Notes: generated from the sequence alone by a model not told the origin. A DNA stretch of 64,000 nucleotides from Bdellovibrionales bacterium RIFOXYD12_FULL_39_22 (GCA_001770205.1 MEQL01000047.1:1-64000), one strand, 5' to 3'. Positions 27,318 to 36,436 are shown, counted from the stretch's first letter. Translations and numbers: made by a program.

Positions 27318-28013
27318 ATGAGTGCTGAAGATAAAAATTACTACGAGATTTTAGAGTTGCCATCCAACGCCAGTCAAAAAGATATCAACGAGGGTTATCA
27401 AAAGGCCAAAAATGCCTACTCCTTCGATAGCATTGCACTCTACTCAATCATGACTAAGGCAGAATGCGATGATATGCTACATCAGATTGAAGAAGCATAT
27501 CTGATTTTAAGCAGCCCACAAAAAAGACGCCAATATGATAACGCTAAAGGATTCAATCTCGACAACGCTCCATATTCCATCAGTGAACCAGATTTCTCTA
27601 CCTCCTCTGGAATTTCTAATCCTTTTAGCCAGGCCAACGCTCCTGGTAAGTTTGAAGTTAATCAAAATACTAACAACATGAAAAATATCACAAAGATCGT
27701 TGCCACCAAACGATTCACTCTAGATTACGAAGTAAATCCAGATTTCGAAAAAGAAATTGAACAGACGACGGAGTTTACCGGGAGCTTTTTGAAAAAAATT
27801 AGGGAGTATAAACAAATTGATATTGCCAGAATGTCTGAGATGACTAAAGTTTCAAAAACCTATCTACTCAATATCGAAGATGAAGATATGGCCTTACTTC
27901 CTGCACTAGTGTATGTCCGCGGATTTGTCTATCAATACGCTAAATGTCTTAAGCTAAACCCAGATCTGGTTGCCACTTCCTACATATTCAATCTAAAAAA
28001 GAAACAAAAGTAG
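27318..28013 (+). CDS. degenerate J-domain plus HTH (RodZ-like) protein
   Basis: 231 residues. The N-terminus is J-like (NYYEILELPSNASQKDINEG, later IEEAYLILSSPQKRRQYDNA), but the HPD tripeptide that stimulates DnaK is missing; the loop reads AYSFDSIALYS. After a Ser/Asn-rich linker, residues about 150-225 form a helix-turn-helix of the RodZ N-terminal type (LKKIREYKQIDIARMSEMTK, LVYVRGFVYQYAKCL). No membrane helix follows. It lies 14 bases after the MinD-like gene, and such pairs are usual in deltaproteobacteria and Bdellovibrionota. Probably a regulator or adaptor rather than a chaperone partner. Confidence 0.8.
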   Translation: MSAEDKNYYEILELPSNASQKDINEGYQKAKNAYSFDSIALYSIMTKAECDDMLHQIEEAYLILSSPQKRRQYDNAKGFNLDNAPYSISEPDFSTSSGISNPFSQANAPGKFEVNQNTNNMKNITKIVATKRFTLDYEVNPDFEKEIEQTTEFTGSFLKKIREYKQIDIARMSEMTKVSKTYLLNIEDEDMALLPALVYVRGFVYQYAKCLKLNPDLVATSYIFNLKKKQK

Positions 28014-28019
28014 GTCTCT

Positions 28020-29003
28020 TTGGAAGATGATTTTATCACGCTCTCTATCACACTTGATGATTTAGAAAATTTCCAGCGACTGGATGTTTATCTGGCCGCA
28101 AAAATCCCTAACTTAAGCCGAACCTTTATTAAAAACATTTTTGAACAAGAGTTAATTTCTCTTGATAATGGCCAAGAAGCCTCTCTTCCAAAGCTTAAGC
28201 TAAATAAGATGCCTCCGGCCGGTGCCAATATCGTTATTCAAATTCCGCCGCCCATTCCAGTCAACGCTCTCCCCGAAAATCTTCCTTTGGAAATTTTGTA
28301 TGAGGATGAACATCTGCTTTTTATTAATAAAGCGGCCGGGATGGTAACTCATCCCGCACCTGGTAATTACAATGGAACTTTAGTAAATGCCGTTTTACAT
28401 CACTGTCCAGATCTATCCCGCATAGGCGATAAAATCCGTCCTGGTATTGTTCATCGACTTGATAAGGGAACTAGCGGCGTCATGGTAGTTGCCAAAAATC
28501 AAAAGTGTCATGAAGGACTAATAATGCTTTTTTCTAAACATGACATTGAGAGAAAATATGAGGCCATCTTAACTAGTGACAAGCTCCCACCTCTGGCAAA
28601 ACTCGAGTCAACAATCGGTCGACACACTACTAATCGCAAAAAAATGGCCATTAACGTAAGAAATGGAAAAAAGGCCATCACTCATTTTCGTCTACTTGAA
28701 AAATTTAAACATTTTTCCTTCGCGGAATTTACGCTAGAAACTGGCCGGACTCATCAAATTCGTTTACACGCTAGTGCCCTCATGCAGGCACCTATTCTGG
28801 GCGACTCCATATATGGTAACAGTAATCTCCATTTAAAAAAATCTCCGGCCTCTGTGCAAAAACTTTTACATGATTATCCTTATCCTTTGCTGCATGCTAA
28901 AATATTGGGGCTCGTTCATCCCATCACCAAGGAAAAATTATTTTTTGAAGTAAAGCATCCTTCCATTTTTGAAAACGTGCTAGAGGCCTTCCGTCATGAG
29001 TAA
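28020..29003 (+). CDS. rluD: RluA-family 23S rRNA pseudouridine synthase
   Basis: 327 residues starting with TTG. An S4-like RNA-binding domain (RLDVYLAAKIPNLSRTFIKN) precedes the RluA catalytic domain, with the aspartate in HRLDKGTSGVMVVAKN and the later GRTHQIRLH motif. It isomerises uridines in 23S rRNA. RluD and RluC are alternatives; length and S4 domain favour RluD. It follows the HTH gene by 7 bases and overlaps pgeF by eight bases. Confidence 0.88.
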   Translation: MEDDFITLSITLDDLENFQRLDVYLAAKIPNLSRTFIKNIFEQELISLDNGQEASLPKLKLNKMPPAGANIVIQIPPPIPVNALPENLPLEILYEDEHLLFINKAAGMVTHPAPGNYNGTLVNAVLHHCPDLSRIGDKIRPGIVHRLDKGTSGVMVVAKNQKCHEGLIMLFSKHDIERKYEAILTSDKLPPLAKLESTIGRHTTNRKKMAINVRNGKKAITHFRLLEKFKHFSFAEFTLETGRTHQIRLHASALMQAPILGDSIYGNSNLHLKKSPASVQKLLHDYPYPLLHAKILGLVHPITKEKLFFEVKHPSIFENVLEAFRHE

Positions 29004-29610
29004 TCTTATATTCCAAAAAAGAATTTTCAATTTTGACTTCTACACTTTAGATGGGCCTCCAAACTTTCCTGTTAATTTTTTAAGGCAAGTGCATGGTGTA
29101 GATTTTATCTCTTGCCCCAGCGAGGGTAAACATGCCGCCGACGGTTTTATCGTTGATAAAATGGCCCTAATAAATAGCGAGGAAGCCTATGCTATTTTAA
29201 CTGCTGATTGCCTTCCTTTACTTTTTGTGGGAGATAAAATTGTCTTTTTACACGCTGGTTGGCGCGGACTACATCAAAATATTATTACCACGAAAACTGT
29301 AAAGGAAAATTTACCAACTTATCTTTTTATCGGGCCCCACATCAAGAGCTGCTGCTACGAGGTCTCTCCTGCTTTTGTCAAGAATTTTGCTGATCCAACA
29401 CTCTTTTTAAAACGCAACCAAAATGGACAGGAAAGAATTTTTTTTGATATGGAACAGTTCGTTATTCGCACCGCCTCTGCTGCTTTCAAAAATATAGATA
29501 TCATTAGTTCCAATATCTGTACTTGTTGCTCAAAATCGTTTCATAGTTACAGAAAAGATGGCACAACTGCTAGAAATTGGAATATAATTTCTAGCAAAAT
29601 TAGAACATAA
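28996..29610 (+). CDS. pgeF: YfiH/PgeF-family purine nucleoside phosphorylase-like protein
   Basis: 204 residues with the metal-site motifs of the DUF152 family: RQVHGVDF, TADCLPLLF and HAGWRGL. Members cleave adenosine/inosine or act as peptidoglycan editing factors (PgeF). It is a little shorter than the usual 240 residues, mainly at the N-terminus, but all three motifs are present. Its start overlaps the end of rluD, and an rluD-yfiH order is common in proteobacteria. Confidence 0.88.
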   Translation: MSNLIFQKRIFNFDFYTLDGPPNFPVNFLRQVHGVDFISCPSEGKHAADGFIVDKMALINSEEAYAILTADCLPLLFVGDKIVFLHAGWRGLHQNIITTKTVKENLPTYLFIGPHIKSCCYEVSPAFVKNFADPTLFLKRNQNGQERIFFDMEQFVIRTASAAFKNIDIISSNICTCCSKSFHSYRKDGTTARNWNIISSKIRT

Positions 29611-29632
29611 AAACGATCCCGGAGATTTGGCC

Positions 29633-30811
29633 ATGATCATTGAAAATCAAAAAACTCTAACTTTACACGGAATGAATATTAAGCAGATGATTCTCATCGC
29701 TTTTTCTGTTTCCATGTCTGTGGCATCGCTTTACCTTTTGAATCATCATTTTGAGACTTTTTTCCCCACCGGAATTTCTCAAGGCGTTATTTGCAACATC
29801 AACAGTTTTTTCAATTGTGACACCGTCGCCTATTCTCCAATTGCCTCGCTGTTTTCCGTCCCCATTGCACTATTTGGTATGCTGGCCGGACTTTTTCTAC
29901 TCTTGGGTTCAATTCTGCCCTCAGTATCGTTTGAGGGAACTAATAACTTTCTTGCTAAAGTTAATTTTGTTGGCTGTATCCTGCTTTTTTTATACTCCAT
30001 CTTAATCTTAAAGCACCTCTGTCCAGTCTGCACACTCTATTATATTTTCTCGGGGGTCGTGGCCGTGCTTTTTTGGAAGTACAGCGAAATAACCGCGCCC
30101 TCTCTGAAAATAATATCCATCTATCTCGCAATCACCATTGCAGCTTCTCTAATAACAATTTTGTACGTCAAAGGAAAAGAGGCCAATCGCGATATTTTGG
30201 CCAATACTCTAATCAAAGATTATGATTCCTATCCCAATCTTGGATCTCCAGAAACACCCTCTCCTTATCGCTTGGCCAGTGCCGCAGAAAGATTTGAAAA
30301 TGCCCCTTTGCAATTAACCATCTTCTCCGACTTTCAATGCCCATCGTGTGAACTGCTATCAAAGATGATGGAAAAGGTTATTCCCCGTTATGCCGGAAAA
30401 ATTAACATCCAATATTTCTTCTACCCTCTAGATATGGCCTGTAATCCTGAGATGACGAGACCTATGCACCAATTTGCATGCCAGGCCGCTTATTTGGCCT
30501 CTTGTTCCGGGCCACACTTTAAAGAGGTACATGATCAAATCTTTGCCCAAATGGAAACACTCTCTGATCAATGGTTAGCGGATAAAGCAAAGGCCATCGG
30601 TGCCTATGACTGTATGAGTTCTTCTCAAACAAAAGAACAGGTGCAAAAGCAAATCGAGGCAGCAAAACCATTTAATGTAAAATCTACTCCCACTTTTTTA
30701 TTAAATGGCGTTAAAATTGAGGGGGCCATTCCACTAAATCAACTTTTCATCCTACTAGATGAACTATTAAAACGAGTGGAGAACGCCCCAAAGCAATGCA
30801 CCTCATGCTAA
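29633..30811 (+). CDS. VKOR-DsbA fusion, disulfide bond formation
   Basis: 392 residues from ATG 29633 (CGGAG 8 bases upstream; a TTG at 29627 is an alternative). The N-terminal half has four to five membrane helices and VKOR cysteines: C54 and C62, then CPVC at 130-133. The C-terminal half is a thioredoxin-like DsbA domain with CPSC at 236-239 and a cis-proline motif STPTFLLNG. The fusion can both re-oxidise and deliver disulfides in the periplasm, using quinone. Many exported Cys-rich proteins in the window would be clients. Its end overlaps tatD. Confidence 0.9.
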   Translation: MIIENQKTLTLHGMNIKQMILIAFSVSMSVASLYLLNHHFETFFPTGISQGVICNINSFFNCDTVAYSPIASLFSVPIALFGMLAGLFLLLGSILPSVSFEGTNNFLAKVNFVGCILLFLYSILILKHLCPVCTLYYIFSGVVAVLFWKYSEITAPSLKIISIYLAITIAASLITILYVKGKEANRDILANTLIKDYDSYPNLGSPETPSPYRLASAAERFENAPLQLTIFSDFQCPSCELLSKMMEKVIPRYAGKINIQYFFYPLDMACNPEMTRPMHQFACQAAYLASCSGPHFKEVHDQIFAQMETLSDQWLADKAKAIGAYDCMSSSQTKEQVQKQIEAAKPFNVKSTPTFLLNGVKIEGAIPLNQLFILLDELLKRVENAPKQCTSC

Positions 30812-31578
30812 CTGATACTCATTGTCACCTTGATTATCTTAAGGCCGCGGCAATCGAAGTAATTGTTGCAAACTCAATGGCCGCAGGCGTGTCACGCCTG
30901 GTTACTATCTCCGTTGATCCTACAAACCTGGATGAAGTTATAACGATTGCAAAAAAGTTTCCTCAGGTGGCCTGCTCACAAGGAATACATCCTCATGACG
31001 CTAAGCTGTACAATAAAGAAGTTGAAAGAAAAATTATCGAAAACTGCCAAGATAAAACTAACAAGGTGATTTCCATTGGAGAAATTGGACTAGATTATCA
31101 CTACAATCACTCCTCAAAGGAAGAACAAACTATGGCCTTTGAGGCCCAACTCTCCTTGGCGGGATTACTCAACCTTCCAATTATAATTCATTCTCGCGAA
31201 GCAGAAGATGACACCATGGCCATTTTGAAAAATATGGAGTCAAAAATCAAAAAATGCCCGGTGGTTTTTCATAGTTTTACTTCCAATGATAAATTAGCAC
31301 AATTTGCCCTGGCCCGGGATTTCTTTATTGGTATTAATGGCATTATAACTTTTAATAAATCAGACAATGTACGAGAAATTGTAAAAAACACTCCTGCGGA
31401 AAAATTAGTTGTGGAGACAGATGCCCCGTTCCTCTCTCCTGTTCCCTTTCGCGGAAAAGAGAATAGTCCTCAATATATTCCTTACATTGTGCAAGCAATG
31501 GCCAAGATCAAAGGAATTGATGAAACATCCCTTGCTTCACAATTAGAGCTCAATACCAAGGCCTTATTCCGCTGGTAA
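30796..31578 (+). CDS. tatD: TatD-family metal-dependent DNase/hydrolase
   Basis: 260 residues. All metal-site motifs are seen: DTHCHLDYL, GIHPHDA, GEIGLDYHY, IHSREAEDDT, FHSFT and ETDAPFLSP. TatD proteins are 3'-5' exonucleases or D-aminoacyl hydrolases. ATG 30796 lies inside the DsbA gene; ATG 30805 would shorten the overlap and keep the DTHCH motif. It is the last gene of the co-directional block and converges on the next gene. Confidence 0.93.
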   Translation: MHLMLTDTHCHLDYLKAAAIEVIVANSMAAGVSRLVTISVDPTNLDEVITIAKKFPQVACSQGIHPHDAKLYNKEVERKIIENCQDKTNKVISIGEIGLDYHYNHSSKEEQTMAFEAQLSLAGLLNLPIIIHSREAEDDTMAILKNMESKIKKCPVVFHSFTSNDKLAQFALARDFFIGINGIITFNKSDNVREIVKNTPAEKLVVETDAPFLSPVPFRGKENSPQYIPYIVQAMAKIKGIDETSLASQLELNTKALFRW

Positions 31579-31609
31579 TAATCAAGACACATGTGATGCT
31601 TCGTTACGA

Positions 31610-33118
31610 TTACCTAATGTATCCTCTAATTGGAAACCAGTCCTCATAAATTTCGTTGATCAAAGATTCTTTATTATCCACTTGCAATAATTCTCCATCT
31701 TTTGTCATTTGCCACGAACTGTATTGATTGTTATTTGGTGACCATTTTTTATTCTTCCGACTATAGCTCCAAAACGGTTTACCTTTCTCAAAATAGCGCA
31801 AATAAACACGACTTACCTCTTTTTCACTTGGTGGCCCTTTGCGAATATCAAGAAATACTCGCTTATTAACTGGATCAACTATAACCCTTTCTAGATGTCC
31901 AAAACCAAGCTTGTTGGCCATGTGATAAAACGGAGTTGCTTTCGCCGCTTCAATCAGCTTTTCTGACAGATCTATTCGCTCTTGATTGGTTAGATTTTGT
32001 ACTTTTTCAAAAGACAATTTATGCATTTTTTCTATTGTGCCAGTTGAATTTTTAATGAATGCTTTCAAGTTATCGCGCCCAAGGCCGCCAGGAATTCGCT
32101 GCGTATTTGGAAATTGCTCTAGCGCTGTTGCCAGAAAAAAGTATGAGGCACCATGGCCACGATATTTTTTGTGCATGGAAAGATGAAAATCTAAAGTATA
32201 TGTATCATCTGGAAACATTCCAAATCTTCCGCCCCCCACTTCTTTGTCTCCATCAAGTAAGGTGTAAAATTTATGTCCATAAAAAAGTTCACTCGCCTCC
32301 AACCGTATTGCAATCTTTCCAACATCAACTTCCGGATTATCTTGTTGCATACGATCTTTGAATTGTTGTTCATAATACTCACGGGCATTTTTGTATTGAT
32401 TTTGAATAGGATGGGCCGCTCTATCTTTCTGAATCTTTAAAAAATAATCGAGCGTCTCATCCATATCAGAAAAATCATCATCAACCCAATGAACATTTGT
32501 TTCCATTGGCCCTTGATAATTATATCGAGTAGTAAGATATATTTCCCGACGAGTCCCTGTTTGTGCTTTAACCCATGTTTCCACCGGAACAATTTCGTTA
32601 AACATGGATGGATCAATAACCATTGCGGATATTCCGCTTTCATTTTTTACAGAAATAATTGGCGCCATGTGGCCATTCCATTTCACAAAACCATTAGGAT
32701 GATTAGGTGTAACAATACTCAAATCTCCAATAACAAAAATTTTCCCGACAATAATACCCATCTGTTCAGCAAGTTCCGCCATTTTATGCGCCCGCGCATA
32801 ACATCCACTGTCGGGACAATTGAATGGAATTTCCTTTCGAGAGGCCAATTTAACAAAAAGTTCACTGGCCTCATCTGTCGATAATACACTAATCTTAAAA
32901 TCGTCGGCCATTATTTCGCTAAGCTCTTTGCCATAAGCTTCCGCCTTAACTATCTCGGAAATTTCGACATAGCTTTTTGGATATTCCCCAATTGAGCTGC
33001 TCTCTTTTGCAAATTTAGAGACCAGCTCATTAGCAACTTCGATGCAAGAAGAAGCAAAAACTTCGCCTCGAAAAATCACAGAGATCAAAGTTAACACTAC
33101 AAACAGTACGTATCGCAT
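31610..33118 (-). CDS. secreted protein-glutaminase-like and GNAT-like fusion
   Basis: 502 residues from ATG 33118, which gives the signal peptide MRYVLFVVLTLISVIFRGEV. Residues about 95-185 carry a protein-glutaminase-like triad: C106 in DSGCYARAH, H150 in WNGHMAPII and D169 in VIDPSMF, in the order and spacing of the Chryseobacterium-type enzyme, which deamidates glutamines in proteins. Residues about 280-400 resemble a GNAT acetyltransferase: HKKYRGHGASYFFLATALE for the acetyl-CoA loop, LGRDNLKAF, then NKLGFGHLERV. The two-domain reading is inference by motif. An exported deamidase would fit an attack or envelope-remodelling role. A single gene, no obvious immunity partner. Confidence 0.6.
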   Translation of the reverse strand: MRYVLFVVLTLISVIFRGEVFASSCIEVANELVSKFAKESSSIGEYPKSYVEISEIVKAEAYGKELSEIMADDFKISVLSTDEASELFVKLASRKEIPFNCPDSGCYARAHKMAELAEQMGIIVGKIFVIGDLSIVTPNHPNGFVKWNGHMAPIISVKNESGISAMVIDPSMFNEIVPVETWVKAQTGTRREIYLTTRYNYQGPMETNVHWVDDDFSDMDETLDYFLKIQKDRAAHPIQNQYKNAREYYEQQFKDRMQQDNPEVDVGKIAIRLEASELFYGHKFYTLLDGDKEVGGGRFGMFPDDTYTLDFHLSMHKKYRGHGASYFFLATALEQFPNTQRIPGGLGRDNLKAFIKNSTGTIEKMHKLSFEKVQNLTNQERIDLSEKLIEAAKATPFYHMANKLGFGHLERVIVDPVNKRVFLDIRKGPPSEKEVSRVYLRYFEKGKPFWSYSRKNKKWSPNNNQYSSWQMTKDGELLQVDNKESLINEIYEDWFPIRGYIR

Positions 33119-33299
33119 TTTATAATCCAAGTATTTACTTGGGCATTAGGCCCTGTTAATCATTACCTAAATAGTAACCAAAATGTTAATTTGAACAAGT
33201 TATTTGAAATTCTTACAGTAAAAAATAATCTTCTTGCCTAATTATTGAACAGTTTACAGCAATTCCTTGAAAAACCATGGACATATCCGAGCTATACTC

Positions 33300-34457
33300 T
33301 TAAGCCCCATATGGCATATCAAGAGGGCGTGACAACCACTCGCTGGCATTAACAACACTTACTCCATCGATTGTTCTCGGCAACTTGCAATCATCATTTA
33401 AAACAAGTTGCACGGCCATAGGAATTTTTAACTTATGCATAAAATAAAATAAATGAGAGGATGCTTTGGTATCAGAAACTTTCGCCTCCACTAACAAAAT
33501 AGGTTTGCGGTTTTTTATTATTACAAAATCGACTTCATGCCCATCACGGTCACGTATATAGCTCAACTCATACCGATCACCTGTAGAATCTTCTAGAAAA
33601 TGATTTTTCTTTAACAGGTGGTTGGCAACTAAGTTTTCAAATTTAGCCCCAACATCTCCCTGCACTTCTCCATTATCATAAAAATATGCCTTGGGTGCCT
33701 TAACAATTGCCTTGGCCATACTTTTACTATACGGGGATACAATAAAAACAGCGTAGGTGCGCTCAAGAACGTATAGCCAATTTTTTACCGTCTTCGGAGC
33801 AACTTCTAAGTCTCTGGCCAGATTTGAAAATACAATTTCACTTCCAACACGTTCAGATAATTGAAAATAAAATATTTCCAATATTGTCAGATCTTTAATA
33901 TTCTCTAGGTCCCGAATGTCTTGACGAAAAATCAAATTTATTCGCTCATTACGCCAACGCTTGGCAAGCGTTAAATCATTTGAAAAAAACGGTTCTGGAA
34001 ATCCTCCGAATTCTAACAATTTTCCAATAACATTCTCCGAGCTATTTATACCTATACGAAAATTTTTTTTAAGCTCTGCTAAGCATAGCGGATGGAGTCG
34101 CCAGGAAAAAAATCTTCCCAACATGGAATCTTGCCCTTTTTTATAAATATCTAATTTGGCACTGCCTGTAACCAAAAAGACATGACGATCTTTTTGCGTA
34201 TCATAGGTTCCCTTGAGAAAATTTTTCCACCGCCCATATTTGTGAATTTCATCAAGCGCAATCACTCTGCTTTCATCACTCCAATCCCTTTTTAGAATTC
34301 TTTTACGCTCGTCTATGTCGTCCCAATTAAGATAAATTGAGTTAGATTTTCCAATAATATCTCGCGCCAACGTAGTTTTACCTGCCTGTCTTGGGCCGGA
34401 GACAAAAACCATTTTTCTTTTCAAATCGCTCTGAATTTGTTCCTGAATATATCGCAA
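33300..34457 (-). CDS. AAA ATPase with DUF4143 domain, second paralogue
   Basis: 385 residues. Walker A SGPRQAGKTTLARDI, Walker B VIALDEIHKY, a sensor region LVTGSAKLDIYKKGQDSMLG, a winged-helix middle and a C-terminal nuclease-like motif HEVDFVIIKNRKP followed by LLVEAKVS. Closer in length to the 3149 gene than to the 48076 gene. Its upstream DNA carries a 17-bp inverted repeat. It stands between the glutaminase-like gene and a hydrolase gene, all on the minus strand, but with gaps of 122-182 bases, so it is probably its own unit. Confidence 0.8.
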   Translation of the reverse strand: MRYIQEQIQSDLKRKMVFVSGPRQAGKTTLARDIIGKSNSIYLNWDDIDERKRILKRDWSDESRVIALDEIHKYGRWKNFLKGTYDTQKDRHVFLVTGSAKLDIYKKGQDSMLGRFFSWRLHPLCLAELKKNFRIGINSSENVIGKLLEFGGFPEPFFSNDLTLAKRWRNERINLIFRQDIRDLENIKDLTILEIFYFQLSERVGSEIVFSNLARDLEVAPKTVKNWLYVLERTYAVFIVSPYSKSMAKAIVKAPKAYFYDNGEVQGDVGAKFENLVANHLLKKNHFLEDSTGDRYELSYIRDRDGHEVDFVIIKNRKPILLVEAKVSDTKASSHLFYFMHKLKIPMAVQLVLNDDCKLPRTIDGVSVVNASEWLSRPLDMPYGA

Positions 34458-34486
34458 GCTTTTTCGCTCCTTTTAATGAACTGTTC

Positions 34487-34532
34487 TTTGTCTGGACAAT
34501 TATAACCTATGAGTCATAATTGTCCAGACAAA
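34487..34532. repeat. perfect 17-bp inverted repeat upstream of the DUF4143 gene
   Basis: Arms 34487-34503 (TTTGTCTGGACAATTAT) and 34516-34532 are exact reverse complements around a 12-base spacer. A third ATAATTGT half-site lies at 34548-34555 within a 12-base direct repeat (AGTCATAATTGT at 34512 and 34544). No T-run follows on either strand, and it lies 30-75 bases before the ATPase start, so an operator is more likely than a terminator. Confidence 0.75.
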
Positions 34533-34579
34533 AAGGACCTGTTAGTCATAATTGTATAAAATTCACAATAGCATGTTTT

Positions 34580-35497
34580 TTAGGCCATCTTCTCGTTGTC
34601 AAATATTTTACTGGTGCTGCTGGCCACCACTTCACCGATGGTTTTGTAAATTTTGAATTGAATATCTGGTGAATCATCTAGATCAGTATGCCCTTCCTGA
34701 CGAAGCTCATTTATAACATTGGTAAATTCAATGTCGCGCGCAATATTGGGGCCATCGTTATATAAAAAATCTTTGTCTCCAATAAAATTTAAATTTTTCT
34801 CTACGTTTTGTGGAATAATATCATTATTAAGGCCAACAGAATCTAGCGTCACCAGCAGATTAACTTTGCGAAAACCATTTTCCATATTATTTAGCTCATT
34901 AGCAATCTCCACAGCTAAATCCCCTCCCAAGCTGTGTCCCACCATTATTATTGGCCGCTCGGTCGGACGTTTTTTTATCTCTTCCATGATCTTACTTTTT
35001 TCCGTCCAAGAAAAATGTTCCGCCCCATTAATATATTTGCTCATCTCTTTGAGGCCCCCCGCATCGCTCGAACTTAATTTTCCAAATTGCCATCCACTTA
35101 TAAAAAATATCCCTGGCCGGTTGACCATAGGTGGAGCTTTTTCTTGGGCCTGAGCAGAACTAGCTTTTTTTGGCAAAGCTTGCTCTTTTACACCTTCGCT
35201 TTTTAATGGAACGGCCACGCTTTTAGTGGCACCATCCACCACCGTGGCAGCGGCCGATCCAACGTTTTTTGCGGCGGCCACTGCCCCTGGCGGCATAGTG
35301 GCGATATCTTTGGCCAATTCCTGGGCACGCTCTGAAATATCGGCCTTATCACTTGTGGCCGATGGCACTTTTGTGGCCTGCTCGGTAGCTGGCATAGTGG
35401 AAGAAGAAGTAATCGGCCTCCGATTAAGATAATCCTGATGACTTTCATACTTGATGACTCGAGGAATAGTTACACTATTGTTAGTTATTGCATTCAT
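34580..35497 (-). CDS. alpha/beta hydrolase, lipase-like, with long disordered N-terminus
   Basis: 305 residues without a signal peptide. The first 125 residues are low-complexity (Ala, Ser, Thr, Lys) but include SDKADISERAQELAKDIA, a stretch like FlgM-type segments. Residues about 128-300 form an alpha/beta hydrolase with FFISGWQFG (oxyanion-loop region) and the nucleophile elbow VGHSLGGDL, serine 189; LVTLDSVG may supply the acid. Substrate unknown; a lipase or thioesterase is likely. The disordered leader might be an export signal for a type III-like route, which is speculation. Confidence 0.7.
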   Translation of the reverse strand: MNAITNNSVTIPRVIKYESHQDYLNRRPITSSSTMPATEQATKVPSATSDKADISERAQELAKDIATMPPGAVAAAKNVGSAAATVVDGATKSVAVPLKSEGVKEQALPKKASSAQAQEKAPPMVNRPGIFFISGWQFGKLSSSDAGGLKEMSKYINGAEHFSWTEKSKIMEEIKKRPTERPIIMVGHSLGGDLAVEIANELNNMENGFRKVNLLVTLDSVGLNNDIIPQNVEKNLNFIGDKDFLYNDGPNIARDIEFTNVINELRQEGHTDLDDSPDIQFKIYKTIGEVVASSTSKIFDNEKMA

Positions 35498-35670
35498 AGC
35501 AATATTATAGCGGTAGTCTCCATTTCTAAAAAATAGAAAGTGGGATGGTAGCTTTTGCCCGAGCTATATACTCTTTTATTTTATAGCTTTTCAAAAAAAT
35601 TTAAGATTTTTCCTACCCCGCCGAAGTAGTAGCTACTAGAAAAACGTTATTATTTTTCAGGAGGCCACAA

Positions 35671-35838
35671 TGGGACACAAAGAACACAATGGAAAAGACA
35701 AACAAAAAAAGAAGCTGACTAAAAAAGAGCAAAAAGCACAAAATCACCTAAAACTAATGAATGGCGGAAAAGGTACAAACGGTAATGCGGGCACCAATTT
35801 CACCCCAGGAAATGGTGATAATAAAAAGGCAGCTTAGT
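35671..35838 (+). CDS. 55-residue lysine/asparagine-rich protein
   Basis: A strong ribosome site (CAGGAGG, 5-6 bases before ATG) starts MGHKEHNGKDKQKKKLTKKE, followed by a Gly/Asn-rich tail ending NKKAA. It is basic and probably disordered. It lies alone between two minus-strand genes, converging on a barrel gene. The start site and composition make it credible despite its size; function unknown. Confidence 0.6.
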
Positions 35839-35861
35839 CGGCCAATTAGGGCGGTGGCCTT

Positions 35862-36425
35862 TTAAAACTTTAAGTTTAACCCACCGCCAATTCCTAAATC
35901 GCGATCCATGGTTAAATTTTTAGCAATAAAAATATTTGCGCCTATATCCTCATTGATCCCAATCAAAACGCCACCAACAAATCGCGCCACTATAAAATTA
36001 TAAAGAATCTGTTCAAAATCATTGAAGTCGCTATCTGCTGGTTCAAACTCGTGATAATCTTTTTTGTCTGCCCCAGTAAATTGATGGTAACCAATGCCCA
36101 ATTGCATACCAGCATAGGGAACGACTGGAAAGGTTTTTATAACATCTGTCACGGCAGCATATAAATTATATACTCCCTCAATGACAAAAGTATTTTGGGC
36201 CGTTCCATAACTAACTCCACTTCCGTGCAAAACAGCATTCTTGCGCTTTAACAAATTAACATTAAAATTGTGATAATTTTCGGTGTAATCAAAATCATTA
36301 CTGACCGAGGAAAAACGATAGTTGGCCTGCAAAAATGAAGTATCATTTCCTAAAAAATCAGCACGCACCTCCATCGTCCTTCCCAAAATGGCAATTAACG
36401 CTAGCAAAAATAAACTTGTTCTCAT
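35862..36425 (-). CDS. small outer-membrane beta-barrel-like protein
   Basis: 187 residues from ATG 36425, chosen because GGAG lies 6 bases upstream and it yields signal peptide MRTSLFLLALIAILGRTMEV. The mature part alternates polar and hydrophobic residues with aromatics (YAGMQLGIGYHQF, IGGGLNLKF), and ends with phenylalanine as barrels do. No enzyme motif. The start lies only 12 bases beyond the yhaM stop codon, so the two genes are probably co-transcribed. Confidence 0.65.
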   Translation of the reverse strand: MRTSLFLLALIAILGRTMEVRADFLGNDTSFLQANYRFSSVSNDFDYTENYHNFNVNLLKRKNAVLHGSGVSYGTAQNTFVIEGVYNLYAAVTDVIKTFPVVPYAGMQLGIGYHQFTGADKKDYHEFEPADSDFNDFEQILYNFIVARFVGGVLIGINEDIGANIFIAKNLTMDRDLGIGGGLNLKF

Positions 36426-36436
36426 AATTTTCTCCA

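Noticed and set aside
34487-34532. intrinsic terminator for the hydrolase gene
   Set aside because: The hairpin has no following T-run on either strand and AT-rich arms; an operator fits better.
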